Origin: Glaciibacter superstes DSM 21135
GTDB lineage: Bacteria > Actinomycetota > Actinomycetes > Actinomycetales > Microbacteriaceae
Length of the DNA stretch: 64,000 bases
Direction: 5' to 3'
Assembly: GCF_000421145.1 (NCBI RefSeq)
Contig: NZ_ATWH01000014.1
Span: forward strand, 124,001-188,000
Shown: one piece after another, positions 17,856 through 27,686 of the stretch
Numbering within the stretch: position 1 is the first letter of the stretch
How the letters are laid out: every line of letters begins with the position of its first letter
Notes under the pieces: generated by a model
What the model was told of the DNA's origin: nothing
The model's input: the letters and a program-made list of their open reading frames with translations, nothing else
Database searches by the model: none
Translations under genes and position numbers: made by a program

Positions 17856-18973
17856 GGCGCGATCCCGGCAAGCGCGGGCTTGAATCCGAGCCGCACGTTC
17901 TCGCAGCAACCGGGGCGGCAAACGTCGTACCAGGGGCCGAGCTCGGTGAGTGCAGGCCGCTCGTCATCCGGAACGTCGTTGACGCGCTCCATGACCAGGT
18001 CGACGAGCCCGGTGACGTACGCCGGGTTGGTGCCGGGCGTCGGCACCCGCACGGCGTGCAGCCCGTGCTCGCCGGCGGTCTCCATCGCCTCGTTGTCGAG
18101 ATCCCAGAGCACTTCCATGTGATCGCTCACGAAGCCGAGTGGAACGATGACGACCGCACGGATGCCGCGGGCCGGCAGGTCGGCGATCGCGTCATTGATG
18201 TCGGGCTCCAGCCACGGCATGGTGGGCGGTCCTGAGCGCGACTGGTAGACCAGTTGCCAGCTCACGGCAGTGCCGGCGTCCACGAACGAAGGCGTCGCGG
18301 CGGCCATCACGACCTCCGCCACGGCCCTGTGCTGGGCGGCGTACGCGCCGCCGTCACCGAAACCGCGCTCGGCGGGGCCGCTGCGGGCGGCATCCGTCGA
18401 CGGGATGGAGTGGGTGGCGAACAGAACCTCCACCTCGGTAGCGAGGTCGATGCCGGGAACGGCGGCAGCGACATCCGTCAGCCCCTGCGTGACGCCCTCG
18501 ATGAAAGGCAGCACAAAGCCGGGGTGGTCGAAGAACTGGCGCACCTTGTCGATGTGCACCTCGTCTTCGAGGCCGGTGGCGGCGAGTGCCTGCGCGAAGT
18601 CCTCGCGATACTGGCGGCAGCTGGAGTACGAGCTGTATGCGCTGGTGGCGATGGCGATCAGGCGGCGGTGGCCGGCGGCGTGCGCGTCGGTGATGACGTC
18701 GGCGAGGTATGGATCCCAGTTGCGGTTGCCCCAGATCACCGGGAGGTTGATGCCGCGGCCGGCGAGTTCGGCCTCGAGCGCGGCCTTCAGCGCGCGATTC
18801 TGGTTGTTGATCGGGCTCACACCGTTGAAGTGCCGGTAATGGTGGGCGACTTCCTCGAGCCGTGCCTCGGGGATTCCGCGGCCCCTGGTCACGTTGCGGA
18901 GGAAGGGGATCACGTCGTCCTGGCCCTCTGGGCCACCGAAACCGGCCAGCAGGATGGCGTCATACGCGGTCAC
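17852..18973 (-). CDS. hemH: Coproporphyrin III ferrochelatase
   Basis: 373 residues from GTG 18973, which overlaps the hemQ stop by one base; the longer frame is a shadow. N-terminal LLAGFGGPEGQDDVIPFL, the metal-site region HYRHFNGVSPINNQN and FATHSIPSTDA identify ferrochelatase. The C-terminal CRPGCCENVR cysteines match the [2Fe-2S] cluster of actinobacterial enzymes (CpfC). With HemQ next door it should insert iron into coproporphyrin III rather than protoporphyrin. Confidence 0.96.
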   Translation of the reverse strand: MTAYDAILLAGFGGPEGQDDVIPFLRNVTRGRGIPEARLEEVAHHYRHFNGVSPINNQNRALKAALEAELAGRGINLPVIWGNRNWDPYLADVITDAHAAGHRRLIAIATSAYSSYSSCRQYREDFAQALAATGLEDEVHIDKVRQFFDHPGFVLPFIEGVTQGLTDVAAAVPGIDLATEVEVLFATHSIPSTDAARSGPAERGFGDGGAYAAQHRAVAEVVMAAATPSFVDAGTAVSWQLVYQSRSGPPTMPWLEPDINDAIADLPARGIRAVVIVPLGFVSDHMEVLWDLDNEAMETAGEHGLHAVRVPTPGTNPAYVTGLVDLVMERVNDVPDDERPALTELGPWYDVCRPGCCENVRLGFKPALAGIAP

Positions 18974-19731
18974 TACTGCAGCACCTCCACGAGTTCGGCC
19001 AAGGTGACGCGGCGACCCGTGTAGAACGGGACCTCCTCGCGCACGTGACGCCGGGCATCCGTTGCCCGAAGGCCTCGCATGAGATCGACCAGTTCGGTGA
19101 GCTCGTCGCTCTCGATCGGCAGCAGCCATTCGTAGTCACCGAGCGCGAAGGCGGCGACGGTATTGGCGAGGGCGCCACGGTAGGAGGCACCGAGGCGACC
19201 GTGGTCGGCCAGCATGCGGCTGCGCTCGTCTTCTGGCAGCAGGTACCACTCGTAGCTGCGCACGAACGGGTAAACGGTCAGCCAGCCCTTCGGTGGGACC
19301 CCGCGTAGGAACGCGGGCACATGACGGGCGTTGAATTCGGCTTCGCGGTGCACCCCCATGGCGTTCCAGGTGGGGAGCAGGCTCTTCAAGAGGCGGCTGC
19401 GACGCAGTTCGCGGTTTGCCCACTGCAGGGTCTCGGCGTCTGGAGCGTGGGTCCAGATCATCACGTCGGCATCGGCTTTCAAGCCCGACACATCGTAGAA
19501 GCCGCGAACCGTCACACCTTCGGCTTCGACCAGGGCGACGACGTCATCCAGTTCGTCGACAGCGTGCTGAACATCGCGCCCGTCGAGGTCGTCGGGGTTC
19601 GCCGGATCTTTGCGCAGCACAGCGAACAGGGTGAATCCCTGCGGTCCCGTTTCGGGGTTTTCTGCTGTGGGGCGAGTGTCGATCTCGGGCTGGGTGGTGT
19701 CTACTGCCTCTCCGGCAGCCGGGTGAGTCAT
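18973..19731 (-). CDS. hemQ: Coproheme decarboxylase (chlorite-dismutase family)
   Basis: 252 residues starting at ATG 19731. The chlorite dismutase-like fold is visible as TLFAVLRKDPANPDDLDGRD, GFYDVSGLKADADVMIWTHA, and TVYPFVRSYEWYLLPEDERS followed by MLADHGRLG, which carries the catalytic Tyr and proximal His regions. HemQ decarboxylates iron-coproporphyrin to haem b, the last step of the Gram-positive pathway. It is the first gene of the cluster. The 287 nt upstream hold the promoter region but no gene. Confidence 0.95.
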   Translation of the reverse strand: MTHPAAGEAVDTTQPEIDTRPTAENPETGPQGFTLFAVLRKDPANPDDLDGRDVQHAVDELDDVVALVEAEGVTVRGFYDVSGLKADADVMIWTHAPDAETLQWANRELRRSRLLKSLLPTWNAMGVHREAEFNARHVPAFLRGVPPKGWLTVYPFVRSYEWYLLPEDERSRMLADHGRLGASYRGALANTVAAFALGDYEWLLPIESDELTELVDLMRGLRATDARRHVREEVPFYTGRRVTLAELVEVLQ

Positions 19732-20018
19732 GCATCTAGTCTCCACCGCAATGCGACAAGTGCCAAAAAGGAGGGCTGCCACCATTCTGCAACCGGGGTC
19801 CAGGTGACGGATGCCGCTGGCCGCGGCCCGCAGATGACTGCCGGAACACCGCGAAAACATCATGAATCAGCGGCGCGTCACCGGAAACATCACAACTCGG
19901 CACCGATCTGTCCCGTCGTGCAGTATTCGTGACATCGCGGCGGCCGAGCGTCGTCCTGCGCGGGTTCACCGGTCCCTGGCATCCGGAATGTGCTGGGATC
20001 AGGCGTGCCCCAGCGGCG

Positions 20019-20318
20019 CTATCGGCGCTGCACCGCCCGAACGCCGAGCCAGACCACGGCCCCGACGACGGCCACGGCCCCGAGGGCGATTCCCGCCAAC
20101 GCGGCGGGGTTGTCTTCGCCGAGGTTGCGAAGCCCCATCGAGAACCGGCGGCCCCTGATCTTCAACTGCTTGGGAATGTTGAGCTTGTACTCGAGGGCAT
20201 CGAGAGTGCTGGCGATCTCGCCCCTGGCCGCGTGCGCCTCGGCGCGCAGTTCACCCAGCGACTTCTTCGGCTCTTTCGGCTCTTCGGCCTTGTCGGGCTC
20301 CAGTGTTTCAGTGGTCAT
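20019..20318 (-). CDS. DUF3618 domain protein
   Basis: 99 residues: a charged N-terminus (EPDKAEEPKEPKKSLGELRA), the DUF3618 helix EIASTLDALEYKLNIPKQL and one C-terminal membrane helix (AALAGIALGAVAVVGAVVWLG). Such proteins accompany small holin-like and YtxH-like proteins in actinomycetes and are thought to act at the membrane. It overlaps the upstream holin-like gene by 11 nt. Confidence 0.85.
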   Translation of the reverse strand: MTTETLEPDKAEEPKEPKKSLGELRAEAHAARGEIASTLDALEYKLNIPKQLKIRGRRFSMGLRNLGEDNPAALAGIALGAVAVVGAVVWLGVRAVQRR

Positions 20319-20724
20319 ATTCTCCGACCCCCTTGAATGCGTCGACGTCGTGACGGATGCTGGCGCGCACGCCGTCTGGGTCCTCTTCGGTGCCGGCCTT
20401 CACCCTGTTCAGCCCGATCAGGGCAAGAATCACGGCGATGAGCAGCAGTGCGACTCCCACAATCAACGCGGACAGCCAGAGCGGCAGGGCAAGCGCGATG
20501 GCGATGATGGCCGTCGCAATCAGTACGCCGGCCGCGAAGAACGCGAAGACGGCGGCGCCGACGAAGAGCCCGACGCCAACACCGAGATTCTTGGCCTTGC
20601 CCGCCAGCTCGGTCTTGAAGGCTTCCAGCTCTGCCTGCACGAGGGTCGCTATCTGGCCAGGTAGCTCGCCGACCAGCGCGAAGAGCGACCGTTTGGTCTT
20701 CGGGTTGAATCCGTTGTTGCTCAC
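20308..20724 (-). CDS. Holin-superfamily-III-like membrane protein
   Basis: About 138 residues from GTG 20724, which has GGAGGA four bases upstream; the longer frame to 20736 would consume that ribosome-binding site. An amphipathic N-terminus (LVGELPGQIATLVQAELEAF) precedes two strong membrane helices and a charged tail. This matches the actinobacterial 'phage holin family / DUF1469' proteins, which are chromosomal membrane proteins rather than phage genes. It is the middle member of the three-gene set with the YtxH-like and DUF3618 genes. Confidence 0.85.
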   Translation of the reverse strand: MSNNGFNPKTKRSLFALVGELPGQIATLVQAELEAFKTELAGKAKNLGVGVGLFVGAAVFAFFAAGVLIATAIIAIALALPLWLSALIVGVALLLIAVILALIGLNRVKAGTEEDPDGVRASIRHDVDAFKGVGEYDH

Positions 20725-20748
20725 AGGTCCTCCCACATCTCGTGACGG

Positions 20749-21240
20749 TTAGGCGTCTGCGTCGTCGGTCGACTTGGGCGCGGTACCGGCCGACGGCTTG
20801 GCGGTCGACTTGGCAGTTGAGTTGGTGGTGGTGCTGCGCTTGGCTGCCGGCTTGGACGACGAGGTCCCTGACGGCTTGGAAGCAGATGAATTGGATGCAG
20901 CCGACTTCGACGCAGCGGATGTCGACGATGTCTTCGACGCCGCGGCATCCGTTGACCTGTTTGTCGACTTGCTGCCTGACTTGGCTCCGCCGGAGCCGGA
21001 GCCGGCTTTGTCGATGACCGAGTTCACGACCTTCTTGCCTGCGTCAAAGAGCGCAGCAGGAACATCGCCGACCTTGTCGAGCGCGAAGTCGCGCACCTCG
21101 CCGACGCGCCGTTGTACCGGCTCGGCGTTCCAGAAACTGTCAGCGGCCGATTTAATCTGCTCGTAGCGCTTGCGCCCTGCACGGGCGCCCAGCACGTAGC
21201 CGATCAACCCACCGGTAATGAACAGGAGCTTGCCCCGCAT
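20749..21240 (-). CDS. YtxH-like membrane protein with Ser/Ala/Lys-rich tail
   Basis: 163 residues from ATG 21240. An N-terminal membrane helix with the conserved LLFITGGLIGYVLGARAG is followed by KRYEQIKSAADSFW. The second half (from about residue 80) is low-complexity Ser/Thr/Ala/Lys, resembling disordered tails of nucleoid or envelope-associated proteins. Its tail length probably varies between strains because of its repeats. Confidence 0.8.
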   Translation of the reverse strand: MRGKLLFITGGLIGYVLGARAGRKRYEQIKSAADSFWNAEPVQRRVGEVRDFALDKVGDVPAALFDAGKKVVNSVIDKAGSGSGGAKSGSKSTNRSTDAAASKTSSTSAASKSAASNSSASKPSGTSSSKPAAKRSTTTNSTAKSTAKPSAGTAPKSTDDADA

Positions 21241-21386
21241 TTGTGACTCCATTCCTCGACGTTCATGTAACACCCAGCGTAACCCTCAACCTCATTGCTG
21301 CACATGGCTTTACCGCCGGATGACGCGGTTGTGTCGCCGTGGAGTCGCCGGAGTGACGGCGAAGCCGGACGATTCCTCCGAGTTGG

Positions 21387-21437
21387 CTGAGAGTCAGAGT
21401 TGCCTGAGAGTCAGAGTTACCTGAAAGTCAGAGCCGC
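21387..21437. repeat. 17-bp repeat, three copies, abutting the allB stop
   Basis: Units CTGAGAGTCAGAGTTGC (21387), CTGAGAGTCAGAGTTAC (21404) and a degenerate third (21421-21437) that reaches the allB stop codon at 21437-21439. Confidence 0.9.
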
Positions 21438-22807
21438 TACGCCTCGCCGCGCCTCAGCAGTTCGCCGGTGAGGGTACTGCCGTCGACTTCGACACCTCGC
21501 ACGAAGGTGCGTCGCACCACACCGGAGAGTGCGCGGCCCGCGTACGGGGTGATCGGGTTCTTGTGCGCGAGCTTGGTCACGTCGACGACAAAGCTGTCGT
21601 CGGGGGCGAAGATGGCGAAATCCGCGTGGTAGCCCAGTGCGAGCTGGCCTTTGCGGGTCAGCCTGGCCAGCTGCGCGGGGGAACTCGCCATCCACTGCAC
21701 CACCTGCTCAAGGCCGATGCCGCGCCGTCGCGCCTCTGTCCAGATCAGGGAGAGTCCGAGCTGCAGCGACGACACCCCGCCCCAGGCGACCGCGAAGTCC
21801 CCATTCTCCAGATCCTTCAAATCGAGGGTGCTTGGGCTGTGGTCAGACACGATGCAGTCGATGGTGCCATCGGCGAGGCCCTCCCACAGCAACTCCCGGT
21901 TCGACGCCTCGCGAATCGGCGGGCAGCACTTGAACGCGGTCGCACCATTGGGGATCTCCTCGGCCAGAAGCGTGAGATAGTGCGGGCAGGTCTCCACCGT
22001 GATGTGCACCCCGTCGCGTTTGGCCGTCGCGATCATCGGCAGGGCGTCGGACGACGACAGGTGCAGGATGTGAGCGCGTGCGCCGGTGAACCTGGCCCGC
22101 TCGATCACCTCGGCGATGGCAATGTTCTCGGCGCCACGAGGCCGGGAGGCGAGGAACTTGTCGTAGTGGTCGCCTTCTGCAGACGGCGCCCGGTCGATGG
22201 CCCGCGAGTCCTCCGCGTGCACGATCATCAGTGCGTCGAACGACGCAAGCTCGACCAGGTCCTCTTCCATCTGCTCGGCGTCGAGGTGCGGAAACTCGTC
22301 CACCCCAGAGTGGAGCAGGAAGCACTTGAACCCGAACACGCCGTCATCGTGAAGGGGACGCAGCTCCGCCTTGTTACCGGGGATGGCTCCGCCCCAGAAA
22401 CCGACATCGACGAATACCTGGTCTTTCGCCACCGAACGCTTCAGCTCGAGCGCGTCGACGGTGACGGTGGCAGGGATGCTGTTGAGCGGCATGTCGATGA
22501 TGGTCGTCACGCCGCCGAGAGCTGCTGCGCGAGTTGCGGAGGCGAACCCTTCCCATTCCGTTCGGCCAGGCTCGTTTACGTGAACGTGGGTGTCGACGAG
22601 CCCAGGGAGCAGCGTTTCGTCGTCGGCGAGCTCGATGGTCGTTCTGCCCTGGAGATTGTTGCCGAGCGGTTCCATGGCAACGACGACGCCATCTCGAACA
22701 CCGACCTCACGAGCAACGATTCCCGCGGTTGTCATGATCTTCCTGCCCCGCACCACCAGGTCGTATTCGACTCCCTGGGCAGGCACGAGGGGTGATTCGT
22801 TGGTCAT
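21437..22807 (-). CDS. allB: Allantoinase
   Basis: 456 residues. It hydrolyses allantoin to allantoate. Amidohydrolase metal ligands are visible: DTHVHVNEPGRTEWEGF, the carboxylated-lysine strand GVFGFKCFLLHSG, IVHAEDS, AHILHLSSSDALP and SDHSPST. Its ATG overlaps the glxK stop by 4 nt. It is the last gene of the hyi-glxR-gcl-glxK-allB operon, joining allantoin opening to glyoxylate disposal. A 17-bp triplicate repeat follows its stop. Confidence 0.96.
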   Translation of the reverse strand: MTNESPLVPAQGVEYDLVVRGRKIMTTAGIVAREVGVRDGVVVAMEPLGNNLQGRTTIELADDETLLPGLVDTHVHVNEPGRTEWEGFASATRAAALGGVTTIIDMPLNSIPATVTVDALELKRSVAKDQVFVDVGFWGGAIPGNKAELRPLHDDGVFGFKCFLLHSGVDEFPHLDAEQMEEDLVELASFDALMIVHAEDSRAIDRAPSAEGDHYDKFLASRPRGAENIAIAEVIERARFTGARAHILHLSSSDALPMIATAKRDGVHITVETCPHYLTLLAEEIPNGATAFKCCPPIREASNRELLWEGLADGTIDCIVSDHSPSTLDLKDLENGDFAVAWGGVSSLQLGLSLIWTEARRRGIGLEQVVQWMASSPAQLARLTRKGQLALGYHADFAIFAPDDSFVVDVTKLAHKNPITPYAGRALSGVVRRTFVRGVEVDGSTLTGELLRRGEA

Positions 22808-23985
22808 TGTCGTACTCTTTCATGGCTTGCGTGCGCCGGGCTTGCTGATGCAATACTTTCTGACGATATGCTCGCGCTGATCTGGGCTCCGATGCGCTCG
22901 AGCAGCGCACCGGCGTTGCTCATGCAGGTCTGAACGTCAGGCTCGAGGTCGGTCAGCGCATAGGTGCGTTCGAAGCCGGCAGCGTGCAGCTGACCAGGCT
23001 CCAGTGTCGTACGACCGCAGACCGCGATCACGGGCACGGATGCCGCGGCAGCGGCTCTGGCGACGCCCAGTGGCGTCTTGCCGCCGAGACTCTGCTCATC
23101 GAGACTGCCCTCACCGGTGATCACAAGGTCAGCATCGGCAATGCGCCTGGCCAGGTCAGTGAATTCCAGCACCACATCGACCCCCGGGCGGCGGGTGGCG
23201 CCGAGAACGGCCAGGGCTGCGTAGCCCACTCCGCCGGCGGCACCGGCGCCTGGCTCCCCGCTGAAGTCGTCTGCCGCCTGCCCGATGGCGCGCGTGAGGG
23301 CAGCCGCGAAGGCCGCCAAACCGGCCTCCAGAATCACAACGTCGGCGGCGGTCGCGCCCTTTTGCGGCGCGAACACGGTGGCAGCACCCCGCGCACCAAG
23401 CAGTGGGTTGTCAACGTCACTCGCAAGCGTGAACCTGGTGGTCTCCAGCCGTGGATCGAGCCCGGTCAGATCCGCTGAAGCGAGCCGGATGAGAGCTCCC
23501 CCTCCCGCGCTCAGTTCATGCCCGTCAGAGTCGAAGAAGCCGGCACCGAGCACGGAGAGGAGGCTGGCTCCGCCGTCTGTCGTGGCGCTCCCTCCGACCG
23601 CGAGCACGATGTGGGTGCAGCCGAGGTTCAGTGCGGCGAGGATGAGTTCCCCGGTTCCCCTGCTCGTGGCACCCAGCGCATCCCGTTCACCGCCGGGGAG
23701 CCTGTCGAGTCCTGACGCCGCGGCCATTTCGATGACGGCTTTGGCTCCGCGCACCGCGAAGTCTGCGACCAGCGGCTGGCCGCTCGGACCGGTGACGCGT
23801 GCGCTGTGGCGAGTGAATCCGCTGCCGAGTGCGGCGTCGAGAGTGCCCTCGCCGCCATCGGCAACAGGCACTCGGTCGACCTGAACGTCTGGGTCAACCG
23901 AGCGCAGCCCGATTTCGAGGTGGCGGGCCACCTCGGGAGCCGTCAGCGATCCCTTGAACTTGTCGGGGGCGATGACGATGCGCAT
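22804..23985 (-). CDS. glxK: Glycerate 2-kinase
   Basis: 393 residues. The N-terminal MRIVIAPDKFKGSLTAPEVA, then VPVADGGEGTLDAALG and VITGEGSLDEQSLGGKTP are signatures of the GarK/GlxK family, which phosphorylates glycerate to 2-phosphoglycerate. It takes the product of GlxR into glycolysis. It overlaps allB by 4 nt and lies 38 nt after gcl. Confidence 0.95.
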   Translation of the reverse strand: MRIVIAPDKFKGSLTAPEVARHLEIGLRSVDPDVQVDRVPVADGGEGTLDAALGSGFTRHSARVTGPSGQPLVADFAVRGAKAVIEMAAASGLDRLPGGERDALGATSRGTGELILAALNLGCTHIVLAVGGSATTDGGASLLSVLGAGFFDSDGHELSAGGGALIRLASADLTGLDPRLETTRFTLASDVDNPLLGARGAATVFAPQKGATAADVVILEAGLAAFAAALTRAIGQAADDFSGEPGAGAAGGVGYAALAVLGATRRPGVDVVLEFTDLARRIADADLVITGEGSLDEQSLGGKTPLGVARAAAAASVPVIAVCGRTTLEPGQLHAAGFERTYALTDLEPDVQTCMSNAGALLERIGAQISASISSESIASASPAHASHERVRQ

Positions 23986-24023
23986 ACTGTTCGCTCGACG
24001 TTTCTCTCAGGCGCCGGGGCGGG

Positions 24024-25826
24024 TCAGCCGACCGGCGACAGCGCCGGCGACACAATGGGCGAGATCGCCGTCGGTGCGTCGGCGGCGGATGTCGCGATCT
24101 CCTCGAACTCGTTGATGGCGTCGATTCCGGCCGCGCCCATCGAAATGTTCGTCACACGTTCCAGGATGACCTCGACCACCACGGGAACACGGAACTCCTC
24201 GAGGAGGCGGTGGGCCTCGGCGAACGCGGCAGGCATGTCATCCGCTTCCCGCACGCGAATGGCTTTGCACCCCAGCCCTTCTGCGACCTTGAGGTGGTCG
24301 ACGCCGTATCCCTCCAGCTCGGGCGAGTTGACGTTCTCGAACGCCAGCGACACGTGGTAATCCATCTCGAAACCGCGCTGTGACTGCCGGATCAGGCCGA
24401 GGTAGGAGTTGTTCACCACCACGTGGATGTATGGAATCTGGAAGTGCGCGCCGACGGCGAGTTCCTCGAGCATGAACTGGAAGTCGTAATCCCCCGAAAG
24501 GGCGACGACGGTGGTGTCGGGGTCGGCGGTGGCGACACCCAGCGCGGCGGGAAGCGTCCAGCCGAGAGGGCCCGCCTGGCCGCAGTTGATCCAGTGCCGT
24601 GGCTTATACACGTGCAGCAATTGAGCGCCGGCGATCTGCGACAGGCCAATCGTGGAGACGTAACGCGTGTCTGGACCGAACGCCTTGTTCATCTCCTCGT
24701 AGACCCGCTGCGGTTTCATCGGCACGTTGTCGAAGTGCGTCTTTCGCTGCAGGGTGGCCTTCCGCTCCACACAGCTGTCGACCCAGCTCTCCCAGTCGGG
24801 CACCGTGCCGGCAGCCTTGCGCTCCCTCGCCACCTCGATGAGCCCCTCGAGGGCGGCTCCGGCGTCGGAGACGATGCCGAAGTCCGGTGAGAAGACACGC
24901 CCGATCTGGGTCGGCTCGATGTCGATGTGGATGAACCGGCGCCCGGCGGTGTACACGTCGAGCGCTCCGGTGTGACGGTTGGCCCAGCGGTTTCCGATCC
25001 CGATGACGAAGTCGGAGGCCAGCATGGTCTCGTTGCCGTAGCGGTGCGAGGTCTGCAGGCCGACCATTCCGGCCATCAGGCGGTGGTCGTCTGGGATGGT
25101 GCCCCACCCCATGAGCGTCGGGATGACCGGGATGTTCAGAAGCTCCGCCAGCCCGACCAGCTGGGCGGAGGCATCCGCGTTGATAATGCCGCCACCGGCG
25201 ACGATCACCGGGCGTTCGGCACTCTCGAGCATGTCGAGGGCCTTGTTGAGTTGCGCACGGGATGCCGCGGGCCGGGGAATTTCCATCGGCTCATAGGTGT
25301 CGATGTCGAACTCGATCTCCGCCTGCTGCACGTCGATGGGCAGGTCGATCAGCACGGGCCCTGGGCGGCCGGTGCGCATCAGGTAGAACGCCTTCTGGAA
25401 GGCGCCTGGCACCTGGCCCGCCTCGAGAACGGTGACCGCCATCTTCGTGACCGGAGCCGCAATGGAGGCGATGTCGACCGCCTGGAAGTCCTCCTTGTGC
25501 AGCTTGGAAACAGGGGCCTGTCCGGTGATGCAGAGGATCGGGATGGAGTCGGCCCAGGCGGAGTAGAGCCCGGTGATCATGTCGGTTCCGGCTGGGCCGG
25601 AGGTTCCGATGCAGATGCCGATGTTGCCCGGCTTCGTGCGGGTATAGCCCTCTGCCATGTGCGAGGCGCCCTCGACATGACGGGCGAGCACGTGCGCGAT
25701 GCCGCCATGGGCGCGCATCGCGGAATAGAACGGATTGATGGCAGCACCGGGGAGGCCGAAGGCCTGTGTGGCGCCTTCCTTCTCCAGGATGGCGACGGCA
25801 ACGTCGACTGCGCGCATCTTTGGCAT
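24024..25826 (-). CDS. gcl: Glyoxylate carboligase (tartronate-semialdehyde synthase)
   Basis: 600 residues, a thiamine-diphosphate enzyme that joins two glyoxylates into tartronate semialdehyde with CO2 release. The N-terminal domain reads [16 protein letters not shown], with Val/Leu residues where most ThDP enzymes have the catalytic Glu, as in Gcl. The ThDP/Mg region is [16 protein letters not shown] with [11 protein letters not shown]. Its dependence on ThDP makes a functional link to the thiamine transposon nearby. It ends in an Ala/Pro-rich tail slightly longer than E. coli Gcl. Confidence 0.96.
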   Translation of the reverse strand: MPKMRAVDVAVAILEKEGATQAFGLPGAAINPFYSAMRAHGGIAHVLARHVEGASHMAEGYTRTKPGNIGICIGTSGPAGTDMITGLYSAWADSIPILCITGQAPVSKLHKEDFQAVDIASIAAPVTKMAVTVLEAGQVPGAFQKAFYLMRTGRPGPVLIDLPIDVQQAEIEFDIDTYEPMEIPRPAASRAQLNKALDMLESAERPVIVAGGGIINADASAQLVGLAELLNIPVIPTLMGWGTIPDDHRLMAGMVGLQTSHRYGNETMLASDFVIGIGNRWANRHTGALDVYTAGRRFIHIDIEPTQIGRVFSPDFGIVSDAGAALEGLIEVARERKAAGTVPDWESWVDSCVERKATLQRKTHFDNVPMKPQRVYEEMNKAFGPDTRYVSTIGLSQIAGAQLLHVYKPRHWINCGQAGPLGWTLPAALGVATADPDTTVVALSGDYDFQFMLEELAVGAHFQIPYIHVVVNNSYLGLIRQSQRGFEMDYHVSLAFENVNSPELEGYGVDHLKVAEGLGCKAIRVREADDMPAAFAEAHRLLEEFRVPVVVEVILERVTNISMGAAGIDAINEFEEIATSAADAPTAISPIVSPALSPVG

Positions 25827-25897
25827 GATTTTCTCCTTGCGTGAAAGCTGGGTGAGTGAAAGTTGAATGAGTGGAACGGATCAGTGGCTGGAGCGGA

Positions 25898-26782
25898 CTA
25901 CTTGCTGGAGCGTCCGGAGAGCTGCTCCACCAGGAGCAGCAGGGCGGAGTGGTCGAGTGAGCCATGGCCCTCTGCACGGAGGGCGCCCATCAGCTGCGCG
26001 GTCATGGCGCCCAGCGGAATGGCAACTCCGGCCTCGCGGGCGGCTGCGGTGACAATGCCCAGGTCTTTGTGGTGCAGGTCGACGCGAAAACCCGGTTCGA
26101 ACGTTCGCGCGATCATGCCGGCCGCCTTGCGGTCGAGGATGCGGTTGCCGGCCAACCCGCCTGCAAGCACTTTCACGGCGGCCTCGGTGTCGACTTTGTG
26201 CGCCTCGAGAAAGACGAGTGCCTCGGCGACGAGCTGGATGGTGCCGGCCACGATCAGCTGGTTGGCCGCCTTGACCGTCTGGCCGGAGCCGGTCGGACCG
26301 ACATGCACCACCGTGCTGCCGACGGCATCGAGCACCGAACGCACGGCTTCGACATCCGCTGCTTCGCCGCCGACCATGATCGAGAGGGTGCCCTCGATCG
26401 CCCCTGCCTCGCCACCGGAGACGGGAGCGTCGATCGCCTTGAGGCCGGCCTCTGCGGCCTCGGCAGCCAGGCGAACGGAGACATCGGGGCGAATCGTGGA
26501 GGCATCCACCCAATACGCTCCCGGCTTGGCGTTGGCGAATACCCCGTCAGCACCGCCGACGACCGCTTCGACATCCGGCGAGTCCGGAACCATCGTGATG
26601 ATCACATCTGCATCGGCGACGGCGTCGGCAATGCTCGATGCACCGGCGCCGCCTTTGGCTACGAGCTTGTCGATCTTGTCCTGGCTGCGGTTGAAGCCCG
26701 AGACGGTGTGCCCGGCCTTGACCAGGTTGATGGCCATCGGGAGTCCCATGATGCCGAGGCCGATTACTGCGATGTGTGTCAT
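25898..26782 (-). CDS. glxR: 2-hydroxy-3-oxopropionate (tartronate semialdehyde) reductase
   Basis: 294 residues from ATG 26782. The beta-hydroxyacid dehydrogenase signature is IGLGIMGLPMAINLVKAGH, followed by DAPVSGGEAGAIEG and the catalytic Lys in GQTVKAANQLIV. It reduces tartronate semialdehyde to D-glycerate. It lies between hyi and gcl, in pathway order. The longer frame to 26986 is a shadow of hyi. Confidence 0.95.
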   Translation of the reverse strand: MTHIAVIGLGIMGLPMAINLVKAGHTVSGFNRSQDKIDKLVAKGGAGASSIADAVADADVIITMVPDSPDVEAVVGGADGVFANAKPGAYWVDASTIRPDVSVRLAAEAAEAGLKAIDAPVSGGEAGAIEGTLSIMVGGEAADVEAVRSVLDAVGSTVVHVGPTGSGQTVKAANQLIVAGTIQLVAEALVFLEAHKVDTEAAVKVLAGGLAGNRILDRKAAGMIARTFEPGFRVDLHHKDLGIVTAAAREAGVAIPLGAMTAQLMGALRAEGHGSLDHSALLLLVEQLSGRSSK

Positions 26783-26816
26783 TTTCGTGTCCTTCAGAAA
26801 GTCGAGTTGAAGCGGG

Positions 26817-27638
26817 TCAGGCTCGCGCTGCGGCGCGGTCTGCGGCGCGGTCTGCGTTCGTGAGCCAGGCGAACGGGTCGGCTGACGCGGTCTTGTACTC
26901 CAGGCCGATGTGGCCCTCGTAGCCCAGCTCGATGCTGCGCTCGATCCACTCGCCCAGCGGCAGGTCTCCGGTGCCGGGCTCGCCACGCCCTGGGGCGTCG
27001 GCGATCTGGATGTGGCCGAAGTCGGCTGCGTGGGCTTCGATGACGGATGCGACGTCGTCGCCGTTGACCGCGAGGTGATAGAAATCGGCGAGCAGCTTCA
27101 CATTGGTGCTACCGCTTTCGCGGCGTACGCGGTCGATCACGGCCAGCACGTCGGCAGCGGTGAGAAGCGGGTAAGCGGCAGCGCCGCTCACCGGCTCGAG
27201 CAGCACTGTGCCGCCGACGCGGGCAACAGCGGCGGCGGCGAGGGCGAGGTTCTCTGCACCGACGGCATCCTGCTGTTCTGGTGTCGCGCCTTCGACCCGG
27301 TTCCCGTACAGGGCGTTAAAGGCCCTGCAGCCCAGGCGTTCACCGATGCCGGTGACGACGTCGAGATTGTCGCGGAACTCGCTCGACCGTTCCGGCCAGG
27401 AGACCAGGCCGCGATCGCCGGCCGGCATGTCGCCCGCGTTGAAGTTCAACCCGGTCAGCTGCACTCCGGCATCCGTCACGGCCCGCTCGAACGCGGTGAT
27501 CTCGGCGTCGGCCGGCACGGAGGAGGCGAACGGCCACCAGAACTCGACGGCGTCGAAGCCCGCGGCCTTCGCGGCGGCCGGGCGCTCGAGCAGCGGCAGG
27601 TCGGTCAGGAGGATGGAGCAGTTCACGGTGTACGACAT
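26817..27638 (-). CDS. hyi: Hydroxypyruvate isomerase
   Basis: 273 residues. A TIM-barrel sugar isomerase with NCSILLTDLPLLERPAAAK, VEFWWPF, GLNFNAGDMPAGDRG, the metal-site strand VLLEPVSGAAAYPL, KLLADFYHLAV and HIQIADAPGRGEPGTG. It interconverts hydroxypyruvate and tartronate semialdehyde. It is the first gene of the operon. A 12-bp in-frame duplication (26828-26851) extends the C-terminus to ADRAADRAAARA. Confidence 0.95.
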   Translation of the reverse strand: MSYTVNCSILLTDLPLLERPAAAKAAGFDAVEFWWPFASSVPADAEITAFERAVTDAGVQLTGLNFNAGDMPAGDRGLVSWPERSSEFRDNLDVVTGIGERLGCRAFNALYGNRVEGATPEQQDAVGAENLALAAAAVARVGGTVLLEPVSGAAAYPLLTAADVLAVIDRVRRESGSTNVKLLADFYHLAVNGDDVASVIEAHAADFGHIQIADAPGRGEPGTGDLPLGEWIERSIELGYEGHIGLEYKTASADPFAWLTNADRAADRAAARA

Positions 27639-27669
27639 TGGACGTCCTCAGATTCAGTAGGTTCGTAGA

Positions 27670-27686
27670 CTTCCACATCGCGGAAG
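27670..27686. promoter_or_regulatory. Palindrome CTTCC-N7-GGAAG upstream of hyi
   Basis: CTTCCACATCGCGGAAG lies 32 nt upstream of the hyi start. TTCC/GGAA half-sites are typical of IclR-family (AllR-like) operators, so it is a candidate site for the IclR protein encoded at 48870. Inference from symmetry and pathway context. Confidence 0.5.

Noticed and set aside
20308..20724. Holin-like gene taken as evidence of a prophage
   Set aside because: It belongs to a chromosomal actinobacterial family and its neighbours are DUF3618 and YtxH-like genes; no phage structural genes are present.
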